Below are positions 27,782 through 42,300 of a stretch of DNA of 64,000 nucleotides, piece by piece. The DNA is from Barthelona sp. PAP020 (lineage: Eukaryota; Metamonada: BaSk clade). The translations under genes and the position numbers were made by a program. Below the pieces are notes generated by a model. The model saw only the letters and a program-made list of their open reading frames with translations, did not search any database and had not been told where the DNA came from. The stretch is from positions 1 through 64,000 of the forward strand of contig JARQWU010000025.1 in NCBI GenBank assembly GCA_040182905.1, in the 5' to 3' direction. Numbering within the stretch: position 1 is the first letter of the stretch; each line of letters starts with the position of its first letter.

Positions 27782-28729
27782 ATGATTTCTGATAATTTGA
27801 ATACGTTGGATGGTTCAAATAATAATCCAAGTTTGACTCGAATGAATAAAAAAGAAATTCGAAGAGTTTTAAAGGGCGAAACAGGCGCAAGGGCTATTGA
27901 GATATTAGAACAACATTCTTTGAGACAATTAAATCGAATCAATTATTTAGAGAATGAAAATCGCAGATTGAAACAAACTTCGGAAGATTTTGAAAAGGAG
28001 AACAGAAAATTTTTGAATTTGAACAAAAGTATGGAAGATGTAATTGATAATTTAACTCAACAAAAGGATTTGTTATTAACAGAATTAGAATCAACAACAG
28101 AAAAGAGTAAACAGGAAAAAACTGCATTGATTGATAATTTTCAAACTAGTCTTGATGATATTTCTGATCAAATCAAAGCATCTTCACTCATTCGAGATCA
28201 ATTGGAAAAAGAAAAAGAAGAGTTGAGAGGCCATTTGAAAAATGCTATTGCTCAATTGGAGATATTAACTGAAAAGTATCAGAAGTCAGAAACTTTAAGA
28301 TATAGTGAAAACCACTCAAATTTGCAAAAGGTTGACTATTTTGAAAAAGTTATTCAAACCCTTTCTGAAAACACAAAGAATGAACAAGGAAAATCTTTAA
28401 AGTACGAATTATTATTAAGACAAAAAGAAAACGAATTAAAAACTGTTTTGTCAACCATTGATACTTTTAAAGATACAATGAATGAATTTGTTGAACGATT
28501 ACGTTTCTTCCAAAACGAAAGAAAAGAATTTGGTCCCAAATTTAATGAATTACATTCACAAAATCAATCCTTAAGAAAAACAGTGAAAGAATTGACTCCA
28601 TTGGTTGTAGAAAATCAAAAATTAATAAAACAAATTAATTTTTTGAAAAAGTTGGCCAAAAAACAATTGGATGAAGAAAGAAATAACAAAGATTGTGACA
28701 CGAAGAGTAATGTTGTTGATGAAGCGTAA
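27782..28729 (+). CDS. Coiled-coil protein
   Basis: The 315-residue protein is predicted to be helical coiled coil from about residue 45 to the end, rich in Lys, Glu, Gln, Leu and Asn. A more conserved-looking N-terminal piece reads MNKKEIRRVLKGETGARAIEIL. The ATG at 27782 was preferred over a hydrophobic in-frame extension. I do not recognise the family; it could be a cytoskeletal or basal-body protein. It lies between the surface protein (90 bp upstream) and the WD40 gene. Confidence 0.7.
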   Translation: MISDNLNTLDGSNNNPSLTRMNKKEIRRVLKGETGARAIEILEQHSLRQLNRINYLENENRRLKQTSEDFEKENRKFLNLNKSMEDVIDNLTQQKDLLLTELESTTEKSKQEKTALIDNFQTSLDDISDQIKASSLIRDQLEKEKEELRGHLKNAIAQLEILTEKYQKSETLRYSENHSNLQKVDYFEKVIQTLSENTKNEQGKSLKYELLLRQKENELKTVLSTIDTFKDTMNEFVERLRFFQNERKEFGPKFNELHSQNQSLRKTVKELTPLVVENQKLIKQINFLKKLAKKQLDEERNNKDCDTKSNVVDEA

Positions 28730-28886
28730 ACTGTTAATTTTGTTTTTGGTTTGTAAATTGTTGTTTTTAATGGTTTTAAGTTACTTGTGTTTGATTCATA
28801 ATTCCTTTAAAATGACAATAATTTGAAATAGATCTGATAATATTGTCAAGCACTTCCTTCATTTATTTTTTTTTTATTTTGGCAAA

Positions 28887-30113
28887 ATGACGTCACTTAG
28901 CAGAGAAAAATATGTGCAACAAACTGTTCGAGAATTAATGACACCATCTATTGACCCAAACGAAATCAAAGTACTTGAAAAAACATTAACTAGTAATATG
29001 TTTGATTCTAAGTATTCTCCTGATGGCAAATATTTCATGGCAATAGATAATACTAATTCTTCTATTTTATTAGTTTTTGATGGGGAAACTGGTGAATATA
29101 TCCGTACTTTATCATGTCATGATCATGCAAATATATATTCTGTTGCGTTTTCTGACGATAATCGATATTTAGCAACAGCATCTTTAAATAAAGATATTGT
29201 AATTTATGACATGACAAATGATTTTTATATTGATCATGAATATACTGATGTTGATTCAATATTTTCCCTTGTGTTTTCTCACTCTTGTGATTATTTGTAT
29301 TATGCTGGAAGTGGTAAAGTAAAAAAGATGGATTTACGAACTAAGGAAACTGTAGGACAAGTTGAAGCTCATGCTGGGTATATTTGTCGATTAAGAATTT
29401 CTCCTGACGATAGATATGTTCTTTCTGGAGGAGATGATGGAACTGCTAAGCTTTTCAGAACTGAAACAATGGAACGTGTCCAAACTTTTGAACCTATGTC
29501 AGGAAATGTTAGAGGTATTGATTATCATCCAAATGGACACATGATTGCCACAGGGACCTGTTCACCAGGCAAAGTTTCTTTATGGAATACAGAAGATGGA
29601 TCATTAGTTCACACATTTTCTTTACCTGGTGAGGTGCATTATCTGAAATTTCTGTTATACAAATGGATACTTGTTTTGTCAGGAAATGATGGTTTTTATT
29701 TGTTTGATATTGATACTTTTGCCAAAATTCAACATGTGCCATGTGGTGCATCTGTTTCATATTTCTCGTTTGATGTTTCACCAGATCTTACAAAGATAAT
29801 TTATGGCGGTGATGCGGACCAGCGTATTAAAATGGTAACAATTAATTTATGCAGTGATGAAACAATGAAAGAACAATTGTTGGAGTTGTCTCGTCCAGAT
29901 GGTTATGTTTTGTCCAGTTTAATTGCTATTAACAACATTTCCCCTATCAGACAGTTGGTTGCAGCTGGAATTTATATGAATCAACATGATTATGAAATGA
30001 CTATCAATAATTGCTGGGATCTAGTTGATATCAATGAAAAAAACGGGGGTAACATGCATGAATTTATGAGCAATTTTTGTGACTCTGGTTCTTCTTCTTC
30101 TGATGATGATTAA
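28887..30113 (+). CDS. WD40 beta-propeller protein with novel C-terminal domain
   Basis: The 408-residue protein has about 25 lead residues, then a WD40 propeller to about residue 320. Blades are seen at SKYSPDGKYFMAIDN, YSVAFSDDNRYLATASLNKDIVIYD, CRLRISPDDRYVLSGGDDGTAKLF, RGIDYHPNGHMIATG and SYFSFDVSPDLTKIIYGG. Residues 328-390 are a domain shared with the C-terminus of the ankyrin protein at 10567-12447: in its core, AGIYMNQ to NGGNM, 24 of 31 positions are identical. An acidic, Ser-rich tail ends the protein, as in the ankyrin protein. Propellers usually scaffold complexes; the shared domain suggests both proteins act in one pathway or bind one partner. I know no family for it. Confidence 0.92.
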   Translation: MTSLSREKYVQQTVRELMTPSIDPNEIKVLEKTLTSNMFDSKYSPDGKYFMAIDNTNSSILLVFDGETGEYIRTLSCHDHANIYSVAFSDDNRYLATASLNKDIVIYDMTNDFYIDHEYTDVDSIFSLVFSHSCDYLYYAGSGKVKKMDLRTKETVGQVEAHAGYICRLRISPDDRYVLSGGDDGTAKLFRTETMERVQTFEPMSGNVRGIDYHPNGHMIATGTCSPGKVSLWNTEDGSLVHTFSLPGEVHYLKFLLYKWILVLSGNDGFYLFDIDTFAKIQHVPCGASVSYFSFDVSPDLTKIIYGGDADQRIKMVTINLCSDETMKEQLLELSRPDGYVLSSLIAINNISPIRQLVAAGIYMNQHDYEMTINNCWDLVDINEKNGGNMHEFMSNFCDSGSSSSDDD

Positions 30114-30318
30114 TAGATGAACCATATTCTTTTTTGTTATTTGTGTTTGTTCTTTCTTGTATTAATAAAACAACCTTTTTTTTCTTTTTATTCGATTGTC
30201 TTGAATGTTGTTTTGTGATTTTCTTTCATATCCCATGTGTATCAATTCAATTAACCAATTAGCAAAAGGAATCAAAAAAAAAATTTTTTTTTTTTTTTTC
30301 ATAAACAAAACGAATAAA

Positions 30319-33300
30319 CTATTTATTTGAATATAAGAATTTGGTACAAATCCATAATGTAACCAGACAAATTGTTGAATAAATGATTGAAAAATTGCTT
30401 TCGATAAAAAAAGCTTGTAAGGTTGTAACAGGAAGAATAATTTGTGAAAAATTATCTTTAAATTCACCATTAATAGGAAAAAACGAAACAATAAACAGAA
30501 ATGAAACAATAGATTTTTTAACATCAAAAACAACATTTGGAACACGATAAATTGGATAAAATGTTGGGGAATAAAGTAAATAAGACCCAAAAGAAATGCA
30601 GAGATAAAATTTTAACAAATCCGAGAGATTTCTAAATGTTTTGAAACTTTGTTCTTTGAAAACATTAATAAATTTGAAAAAAAGAACAAACATACTGAAG
30701 ACGATACATAAATAAAAAAGAACAGGTTTTGACAGAAAACCAAATGAAATAATGAAACTTTGAAAGATATTTAATATCGGAAAGTATTCATTAAAACTTG
30801 AAACAACAATCAAATAAGAATGTATTAACATTGCATGATTGATAATTTTTCCAGCAAAAACAGTGATAACAATACAAATAACCAATATAAACCCGATCTC
30901 AAACCACAAATATTCAACGCAAATACCTGAAAAAGTTCGAACATAACCATCAGAACATTGCAAACAATACATCCCAGTATGATTTGAAGAACAAGTGCTA
31001 TTTCCTTTGCAAAAAGATGAAACACATTTTGTGATCTCATTGGTACCTTCATTAAAAAAATACCCATTCAATGAACCAATCACCTTTCCATTCTTACAGA
31101 TAACAGATGTATCACATGGTATGCATTGAATATCTTTCAATACAAACCCATCAACACAAGAACAATTATCAACATGATTATTATACAAAGTTTTGTCAGT
31201 ATACATATTATTTGGACAATCCAAACATTTATCACTGTTAGGATGGGGAGAAAACGTCCCTACACCGCATTTTTCACACACTTGAATAAGTTCGGTTGAA
31301 TGTTCTTTGACATAAGTCCCAGAAGGGCAAACACAATGGTCATTCAAAAGAATATGACTTCCGGGACAATTCGATTGAATCAATTCATTTGTTGATAATC
31401 CTGAAGCACAAGATACCTTAACAAACAGATTATTCAACGTTTTAAAATCGAATGTGTGAACAAAATAGAAATTTGAACTATTTTTTTGAAAAACAAATTC
31501 AACAATTTGAGAACTCGATCCGTTGCCTTCAATATTTCCAACACTGGCAAAAACTTCACAATAATCATCAGAAATAAAAACTGTTTGATTGTTTGATGAT
31601 GTAAACAACTGAATATTTAACATAATTTTTATTCCATATTCAGAAACTGTTGATTGTACTGAAGTGATGTTGATGAAAGAAGGAACATTTGGAATGATTA
31701 ATAAAGGAATTACGTATTCAGCATAATCGATATTTAAAGTACAATTCCCATTTTCTCTTGGTTTTAACGACATTTCTTTGATGTCATATCCTGCAATTAA
31801 ATCTCCAATTTTTAAAGTATCATAATAGTCAAAACAATTAAATGATGCCTCTGATTCTACAAACCATTCATAATGATTCAATTCCATTGAAGATGAAACA
31901 TATTCAATATTTAATGGCATAAAGGAAAAAGTGTCATTAATATAGACAATAAAAGATGGAATCAACAAAGAATCAAGGTCATTAAGGCTAACTCTCACAC
32001 TGGGACTATCTATTATCAAATCAACAGATGAGACATTTAATACGACATCAAAGACATTATTTGGCACATATTTTACGTTCAAAACAATATTCTTTCCGTC
32101 AAATATCCAGTCTAACGATGTAATAAAATCAGATTCTGGTTTTATAACAATATTTTTTATATCTTTCAAATTATCAATTATTGACAATTTTAAATAATTA
32201 AACAAAAGTAATTCAAAAAAATTTTCACAAAAAGTGTCAATAAAACACTTATGATTTTCTTCTGATACCTCAATTTCAGATAAAACACCATAATAAGGTG
32301 AACTAACTGGCCAACCATAAATGCTTACTGAAACTAATTTTGAATCGAGATGACACTCATCATAATCAACAAAAAGAGAAAAATGGTCTGTATTATTGAT
32401 AATGACTGGAATGGAACAAAAAGTCTGCAATGATATAGTTGAATATCCAGCAATCTGCTCGCACACAGAAGATTTAAATATGTTGGTGTATGTAGTTGAC
32501 ATGCTTGCATCTTCAAGAATAAAAACTTTAATGTTCTCAACCAAACATATTTCATGCAGGCTTAACATAATTCCAAAAACTGTATGATTTTGCTTTAAAG
32601 TAACATCTATCCTTTGTTGCTTCAAGGAACTTAAAGAAAGACCACAATTTTCATTTCGACAACAACGTTCATCGTTCAACTTATCATCAATAATAGCCAT
32701 ACCATTTAGAATTAATTCGTTGGCTAGAAAACCAAGGTCAAAAGAGTAAGCAAATGGCTGACTGAGATCATAATCTCTGTAACATAAAGGGGATTTGTTG
32801 TCCAACACCAGAATTTGTCCCAGATTAAATGATTGAGAACCATTATTACCGAATAAAATAGATACATTCAATATTCCAGACTCTTGAGCATTGAACATAA
32901 AACTTGCTTCAAATTCCAACGAAAATATATTACCTATGTTAATTGTTGCATGTTCTGTTGTTAATAATTTTAAAATTTGCTCATTTCCATCAATAAAAAA
33001 CAATTTTCCAACATTATAATAATAAGAAGTTTCACCTAAACTTAACATACCCATACTTACATTATAATAAACGAACTGTAACTTAGTTTCTATCCAATTT
33101 AATCCACACCTAAAGAATATATCAAATTTTTGGTGTGATACACTCTTATCAAAGACATCGAATGAACCAACAAAAATATTATTGTTTGCATCATTATTTA
33201 CTTCAATTATCTGTTGTTCATTGAAATCTGTATTAATTAATAGAATTTCAGTAATTTTTATCATAACTAATGAATCTGTTTCAAAACAGATTTCAAAAAT

Positions 33301-36300
33301 GAACGTTTCATTCAAACCGGTCAAAATTAAGTCGTTATCTGTCTGTTTAAAGAAAAAACTAGGTGGAATAATCGCTTTGATAAAGGCTATTTCCACAAAT
33401 TGTCCATCAAAAACAAAACATAAAGTTAACTCACTTTCTTGCCAATAATTGACATTGCACAACATATACTCATCAAAAAATAGACATTCTACAGGAGAAT
33501 TCATTGTACTATCTCCCAAAACTATGTGATCAATAACATTCACAAATCCTTTCAAATTAGGTTCAATTAGACATTTGAAATTATAGTCTACACCCACTAA
33601 AACAATTTCATCACACAAAACTCTAAAGAATTGGGAACTTATGTCATATTCAAATGATGACCCGTTTGTAATAACTTCAAAAATAGTAGTTTCAACAAAA
33701 GGACAAAACCATACGCCGTTTTCAAAAAAACAATCAAAAGCGCTTCCATTATTGTCCATGATCGCCATCTCATCAATGTTAATCTTTGTAGAAAGCTTTA
33801 AATATCCAGTAAATAAATCAGTAATAAATAAAGGACCTTCAAGTGTTAATTGAGGTTTTTGAATTTCACCAACAAAAAAATTATTAAACAACAATGAAGC
33901 AAATTCATAAACATCATTCCCTTCAACATTGTCTTCATTGGTCCATAGACATATCATACATATATTATATCTAGAATTTATGAATGATTGAGTAACAATT
34001 GAACAGCCAAGGCTAGTTGCAAACGATAGATTTTCACCAAGATTCTTTCCTTCAACAAATATACATTTTTCTTTTGCATGCGGAACAATGTATACCTCAA
34101 ATGTTATTTCAAATACACTTATTTCAATCTCTGAAGACATAGCAATATCATCCACAATTACTATTGGTTTGTCCACTGCTGAAAACTCATTTGAAACTTC
34201 AAAAGTGGCAAAAGTATCGACAATCTTGGATGGTTGGTAATTTTTATGAAATAATCTTAAAGAGACAATTGAATCTGAAACAATAGCCTTGGAACGTACA
34301 AATAATTCATAAGTTACTCCTACAAGCATTTCTGCAGGTGTTATAGCTTCAATTTCAGATAATTTGATTATAACACCGTTAGAAATCATTTCATTTCGTG
34401 ATATTTGAAACATAAACATCTCATCATCATCATTAACATCATATTTACAAAAAAATGCAGCTACTTCATGTGAAAATGCAGTTGCAGATGTTTTCATCAA
34501 AGTTTTAAGCGTATTAATATCGACAATTTCCAAAAGCAGACTAAAATTGTCATTTTCACTGGATCCAAAATTGGACCCTCTAATATCAAATGAAATTCCC
34601 TTTTGAAGTTGGGAATGACTAAAAGTAGATGGGGTTATCGAAATTAATGAGGGTCTAACAAGACTTAAAATAACATTTTGATTGACCATTGAATTTTTCT
34701 TGAGAAAACAATTGACAGTGATGTCATTGGGAGTATTTGCTTCTTGAAATTTTAACTTTAATGAAAAATCAGAAACCAACTGAATTTCTCCAGTTAATCC
34801 ACGGGCATTATTAATGACAATGCAATTAAATTGCTCGTTGCAGGAAAAATCACCCAAATATTGACCTTCAAGTGTTGTTGATGTGTAACCTGTGTTTAAA
34901 ACACCATTTCCTTTTAAAATAAATGGTATATGAGTGATTTCAAATTCTTTTGTCATTTGTCCTTCACTGTCCAAAATAACTGTTTCTGACTGACAAAAAG
35001 AAGCAATGAAAAAAGTAATTTTCCCAAGGCTCCATGTTAAGACTTCAACATATTTATTATGAATTGCTAACGTTGACTTAAAACTCAATTCTTTTCCAAA
35101 TATTATAATGTGGTATCCATCATCAACAACGTCAATCTTAAAGTCGTTAACAGTAGGTTCCATACAGTTGATGTTTGTTTCAACAAACAGTTTGCCAATC
35201 ATTACAACTGCTTTCTTCTTCAAACCATATGAATAATCAGGAAGAGAGACATTAAGCATATTACCAGCAACACTAACAACAGTTGCTTGAATCTCATCAA
35301 CATAAACTGTCACATATTCTGACCAATACCCAAAATATGTACCTGTAAAGTTAACTTCTCTATTATCCCCACTGAAACTATAATCAAAAATTGTTGGTGC
35401 TGGATATGGTATCGGATCATATCTATCACCATTACATGTATGCAAGGGAATACACTCAGTACAAACATTTGACTCAAAATCATAGTATGTTCCAGCTGCA
35501 CATTGAATACATTCTACTCTGTTTACAGAGGAATAATGTGTGATAGGACACATTATACACTGCTGATAATCATCAGAAATTCGCTCAAAAATGGAACATT
35601 CAATTGAATCAGAATCTTTCCCTGGACAAGCATGCCCAAGAGGACATGTATCACAATGTATGTTTTCAGCATTATAAAGTGTATTTGGCGGACAAGACCA
35701 ACAAAAATCTTGGCCAGTCTCATTTTGATGGGTTTCAGGTCCACAACGCTTGCATTCCGTTTGTCCAACTTCATCTTGATATTCATTAAGTGGACAGGCA
35801 ATTTGTTTTAAATAACCTGTGTCTAAAGATACAGGAATCGGGACATAATGTCCAACAGAAGCGCTTATACAACTAGTTTGACCAGACAAAGACTGATATT
35901 GTCCCGAATTGCAAGCTATTTGTTCTGTATTTCCATAAGTATAAGGAACATAATATCCAGCATCAGCAGGATAACAATGAATGACTTCAACCTCATAAAA
36001 CGAGGGATCACAATAACATTCCCCATTTTTCATCACACCAACACCATTGCAACCACAAAATGAAATATCTTGCAAACTTTGGGTACATTCCACACAACTA
36101 CTCTTGAAAGTAAACAAATCAATTGTATTTGAAACAGTATTATCCTTCCTAGTAACAACAACAGTATCATTTTTCCCAAAAGCTATCGCAAAATCAGCTT
36201 CCGAATTCTTACAATCAATCACAAATTCATTGATTTTATGAAACTTATTATCAACAGGGGATAACCAATATAAATACACATATGCTTTCAACTCTGTAAC

Positions 36301-39300
36301 AGCTGACATCACAACTAGTGTATTTGTACCCTCACAATAATCAAAATCAAAGTTAAAGTCAAACTCTTCAGATATTTTTTGATAAGGATCAACCTTATCC
36401 CAACTGTTTTGAGTATTTTTTTTATAAATAAGGACATAATTGCTTGAAAACGCAAATAAATAACCTCCACCAAATTTAATACCCAAAAATACTTGATTTT
36501 CACTGTAAATTTGTCCATTTCCCATATCGTTATTTAAATAACATTTTATCAAAAATGCCGTTTTGATAATGCATAAATCAGCTTCGTAAATCGAAATATA
36601 CTTTGAATTGATGACGTTCATGTTGTTATAATCAGTACCGCTTGGCGTTAACACTTGCGCATCACCCTGCACAGTTCCTTTACTCCATTCATAAACATAA
36701 ATTTTGGTGTTTGCAACAATAGCAAGCATAGAATTATAAATATCAAAAGTTCCACTATGCAGTGCACCTTCAAGATTGTTTGCAATTAAATTTCCTTCCA
36801 TATCATAAGAGAATAAACCCTGGCTATATGCTACAAATATGTAACCATTCACAATACGTACACTTCTTCCATAATCATACACGGCATTTTTTTTGAACAA
36901 AGTGTCATACTTTAAAGTCCTGTAGTTCCATCGTAACACTTCAATGTAAGCTTCATCAGTATTGGTCAGAGATACATAACCTACAACACAGACATCTTCC
37001 AGACAATCTAAACTCACGTAAGGAAAGGAAAGACCATCACTAACGGTAATTATGGAATGTTTAAACTTACTATCTTCAATCATTAGCACATTAGATGAAT
37101 TACATACACAATTGCCATACCAATCACACACCCCATTACACATGGTTGCTGAGCATTTGATATCACATGTAAAGGGAGGATAATAATCTACAGGACATGT
37201 AAAACCATATCTAATGGAATATAACAATTTAAGAGAAACATCTACTGTGTACAACGTCCAATCAATTAGTTTAATTTTTGTGTGATCTGCTTTCACCAAT
37301 GATGAAGGATATGAAGTGAAACTATGACTATAAACGTATTTATCCATACCTTTTTCATCATTTATACGCTTATAAATGTATATATCTGGTTTTATATGTG
37401 TTATTTGTGCTGTAATAACCATAAAGATTGGAGATACAGATACTTGTGTTCCAAAAACTACCGGGGTAATATCTTGATCATCTTTGATAATTGAAAATGA
37501 ATCCACGATTCCCCAATAGTTTCCGAAGAGCCTAAATTGAAAGACTTCCGAATATTCTTCAGTGTTATAGTTTGGACAAGTCACAAAGATATTTTCATTG
37601 TAAATATTGACTGATTTGCCAAAAAATTCAGATAAACAAGTTGCTTTGGGATTAAGGATTTCACCATGTTTGTACCATTTTGATTCTTTATTTTTCAACA
37701 CAATCAGTTGTGATGCTGTACGAACCACAACTAAATCGTTATGAATAAAAATATTTACATTTGTTCTATCAACTTTTAAAGATGGATAATCAATATATTG
37801 TAAAAAATTGGCAGAAACATTAAAAAATGCTAATTCTAACGTATCTTTATCAATAACAACAACTAAAAAATCTTTAAAACCTTCAAAAATTAAACTTAAA
37901 AGTTGAAGTTCATAAATTACTTCATTTAAATTTATTAGATCATAAATTTCAATGAAAGATCCATCAATTTGTTTGCAAAATAAATAATCATCAGATAGAC
38001 TTACAAATTCATAATCAAATGAGTTCTTTAAAAAGGTTTCATTTTCCATCTTAACTACTATGCCATTATTATTTTCTTCAATATATGCTAAACCATTCCT
38101 TGAAGCATCAAATATAGCATTGGAATTTATCATTTCCTCCTCAAAATGTAAAAACCATTCCATTTGCTTATCTGAAGGAATGTAACATTCATTATCTAGT
38201 AAAGTTGAAGTGATTGAATGACAATTAAGAAAGGCAGAATTACCACATTGATTCTTTTGAAATTGAAATATATTTGTTGATGTGACCAAGTAGACAAATT
38301 TTGAATCATCTTTAGATACAGTAATATCTTCTAAAAGATCATTAGTCAAACTTTTATAATCAATGTGTTCAAGCAAAAACCATTGATTTTCCTCAAAAAA
38401 GTAATTAAATACTGTACTTTGATGTGATTCATCCTCAGTCAAATAGTCTTTTAAATAAATAAATAAATTGGTGGAACTCACACGTAATATAGCTCCAAAC
38501 CCACTTGAAGATTCAGTATTTGGCGTAACAATTGTTTGTACCAGTTTCCATGTATTATTCAATTCATTGAAGGAATACATAAATACTGGATCCTTACCAA
38601 TGATTAAATTATTACTGTAATGGTGAAATACCATTGAATCAGCAAAATTTGGGTATTCACCACTCTGTTGAAGGTCATGAATATCATTAACAGAAACTAT
38701 CCTGCAAATGTTCTCTAATGCATCACATTCAACATTTTTAATCTCGAACAAAATTACTTTCCCAATCCCAACTAATCCAAATGCCACCCACTCATCAGTA
38801 GATTGAATAAGAATTTGCTCTAAATCATCCACACTTCCCAAATCAACTGACCAAAACGATAAAGTATATTCTGAATCCCATAAATTAAACTTATTCACAG
38901 AGTTAGCTTTAACATCATACCACCACACAATGTTTTCATCAGAAATCAATACAACCTCGTTATCATTACTGTTACAATAACAAATATCCAAACCAAACTG
39001 ATTCGAAATTGTTTCAGAAGCTAAAACAACACTGATTCTCTCATACCAAATGCTATTATCTGCATCAAAGTCAAACATGTGCATTTTTCCATCATCAGTA
39101 GACAAAATAATTAGAACATCTTCAATTATCACTATTTTTTTTACCGAAATGCCAGAAAAGTCGCCAAAAACATAGATCTCATCAGTATTAATATTGGTCA
39201 CCTTCACTTTGGCTTCCGATACAGTTACAATGATTGAAGAACCACTTGTGAATCCACCCTCATAGGCCAATGATTTGACATAGCCAAATTTTAATGAATA

Positions 39301-42300
39301 TGGAAATTCACAAACGCATAGGCCTGAACTGTTGCAAAATCCAAAATTATTACAAGTGTCTACGTCTGAACAATATACATCACAAGAACCAGCCGGATAA
39401 TAATTTGATGGACAACCTCCCATATCAAGGGATATTGATTTAAAATAACTAAATGTATTTTGAGATTCAATCCCCTCAAAATCAGGTAAAATTGAGATCA
39501 AAAGCGTTTGATTTGTGAAATACATATTAACATGAGGAAAAATTGGACTTAAAGAAGCTGTTGTATTGTAAAAATAGAAATAATCATTGTTATCAAATAG
39601 ATCAATAAGTATAATGTCAAATGACCACAAATTATCATTATATCGATAAACAGAAATGACAGTTGTATTATCTTTGATTCCTTGAATAACTAACACATTG
39701 CCATCAACAATTAGTTGTAATCCAAAAAGATAGGATGTATTGACGATACTTTGAGTGTGTACAAATGAATAATCTTTCCAAATATAAAATTCAACTGTCC
39801 CAGTGTTGTCAGAAAAAGATGGTGATGATATAAATAACCAAGGATAATCATTACTAGCAGCAATACGATATCCAAACCACTTGTTAAAATCAGAACTAAT
39901 TACCATTTGTGTTCCTCTGTTGAGTATCATATCTTTCCAAAAGTATATGATCCCGGAACAACCCAACACCAAAATTTCATTATGTACAATAACCAAATTC
40001 ATACTTTGCACATCTAAACTTTTAAAAGCCGTTGGTAATGACAAAACCCATTCATCCAAAACATCGAAAACGAAAATATTTGGACAATCAGTAACATCAC
40101 CCAAAACAACTAAATAATTGTCACTTGCACTCATAATTGATCCAAAACCATTACAAATAGTTCCACTTACTGTGTTTTTAAAGTCTGAAAGCACACAATA
40201 GTCATTAATGTTACCACAAATAAATATTTGATTAATATTCGGAGCACTAATCAATATATTACCATCAAATTCAACAATGACCGTACCAAAACCAGGATAT
40301 TTGTCCTTCAGGGAAATGTCACATTCATCACACTCACCAAATATTTGTTTCATAACTTTTTGCGTTTCAACATCAAATAAAATAACACTACCATTGTTAT
40401 TATCAGATAAAGGAAGGCCAATATAACATGTTTCATCACTTTCAAAAATATTCCAACCAAATCCTGATGTTAAAGCATTTTCAGAGAAATTACTTGAGGA
40501 CACAAACGAATCCGCAATCCAATCATATTCAAATTGTGTGAAATCAGTACACCCATCACTAAAACTATCACAAAATGAAACACTATCACAAGAAAAACTG
40601 GAAGAACAAGAATTACAAGTGTAATTTAGCTGATAAACATGATAACCTGTTTCTTCAAGACTAGCAATAAAAAAAATTTGTTCTTTCCAAATTTCAACTT
40701 TCGTAAAGTTTTCATTGGTGAGTAGACTTGCACGAATACTATCAATTTGCCTCCATTCATCATCAATAAATGAATATATAAAAAAGAACATAGGGCCTTC
40801 AAATTTGACAGCAGAAACGACCAAAACGTTATTTTCGATTGCAATTCCAATTCCAAAAGAATAATCTTCAAGAGAATATTTAAAATCTGATGGATGAAGC
40901 CTCAATTCTTCTTTCACCGTGAATGAAGTATTATCAAAATGGAAAATTTGAACACATCCACCAAACGAACCATCAGAAATCCAAGAAGAAACAAAAATTT
41001 TGTTATTTTGCATTTTTAATGCATGAAAACATGTTGTAGCAGGGCAATATAATTCGGTAGAAAACAATTGAGTTTCTTTTGTGCTTGAAAGCTTAAAAAT
41101 CACAAATCTGTTCGAATCAAACACCACCGCTAAAATGTCGTTTTCAATAACAACATGAACACATGGTGATACAACACAAACAGGTATATTCGTCAAAGCA
41201 TCTATGTAATCAGTCAAATCAATCACATACTCATATGCCATGTTATCAACCATATCTTCCAATGTATAAACCAAAAGGACAAAAATTTCACTACTTGCAG
41301 TTACAACAAACTTCTTAGAAACGGATATTGATGACCCAACCATTCCATTCACAAAGTCATGAGTCAATGTATATTGCTTCAAACTTCTTTTTTGATGAGA
41401 AATCAATATCGTTACCAAACCATCTTTATTACCATCTCCAATTTTTGAAAATGCAAAAATATTTTCAAAGGCATCAACAAAAACGTCGCATACGGGATCA
41501 CATGTAATTTTTCTAAAAGGAGAAATCAATTCCAAGTCTAAATTAATAAGTACTACCGTTTCTGTGTTTTTACTCATAATACAATATAAATCACCGCAAG
41601 CAATCTGATTTACACTTAACTCATCGAGTATCGAAGTCATAACATGACTGGGAAATTTAGTTTCTTTGCATTTGCATTTTTCTAATACAATATCATATCC
41701 GTCAGTCGTCAATGGATCACAATATATGTCACAAACACCCTCAGGATAATAATTTTCCCGACATTTTACACATCCCAACTCATACAACAAAAGAGAGGAA
41801 TTATTAATTGTGGGAAACCCTTCAGTCAATTTATCTGTTTGAAACAACAATTGATGTTTTGAAACACTGACCGAAAGTTGAGTTGAAAAAAAATCAATAG
41901 AAAAATCTTCTTTTTTGTGAATACTCATTTGATTTAAACTATTTATTTGTAACTTGTAAACATATACTCTCAAAACATTATTTGAATTTACAGAACAAAG
42001 ATAAAAAAAATTGTCAAATGATGTAATGCTCAATGCTAAAACATTTGACAAATCATCAGCAGATATCAGGGTTATTTTGCTGATCAAAGTCCAATCCTCT
42101 GTTCCATCATCAAAATCATAGTGATAAAGAGAACCCAAATCATCATAGATTATTAAACTAGATTGAAAAGCACTTAATTTCAAATTTGACCCAAACATAG
42201 ACAACTCAACGTTTCCCAAAATCTCATAAGTACCCATATCCGATAGAAAAAGAGAATAAATATCAACAATATAAGTAGCATCATTGGTTTTAGCAACAAA

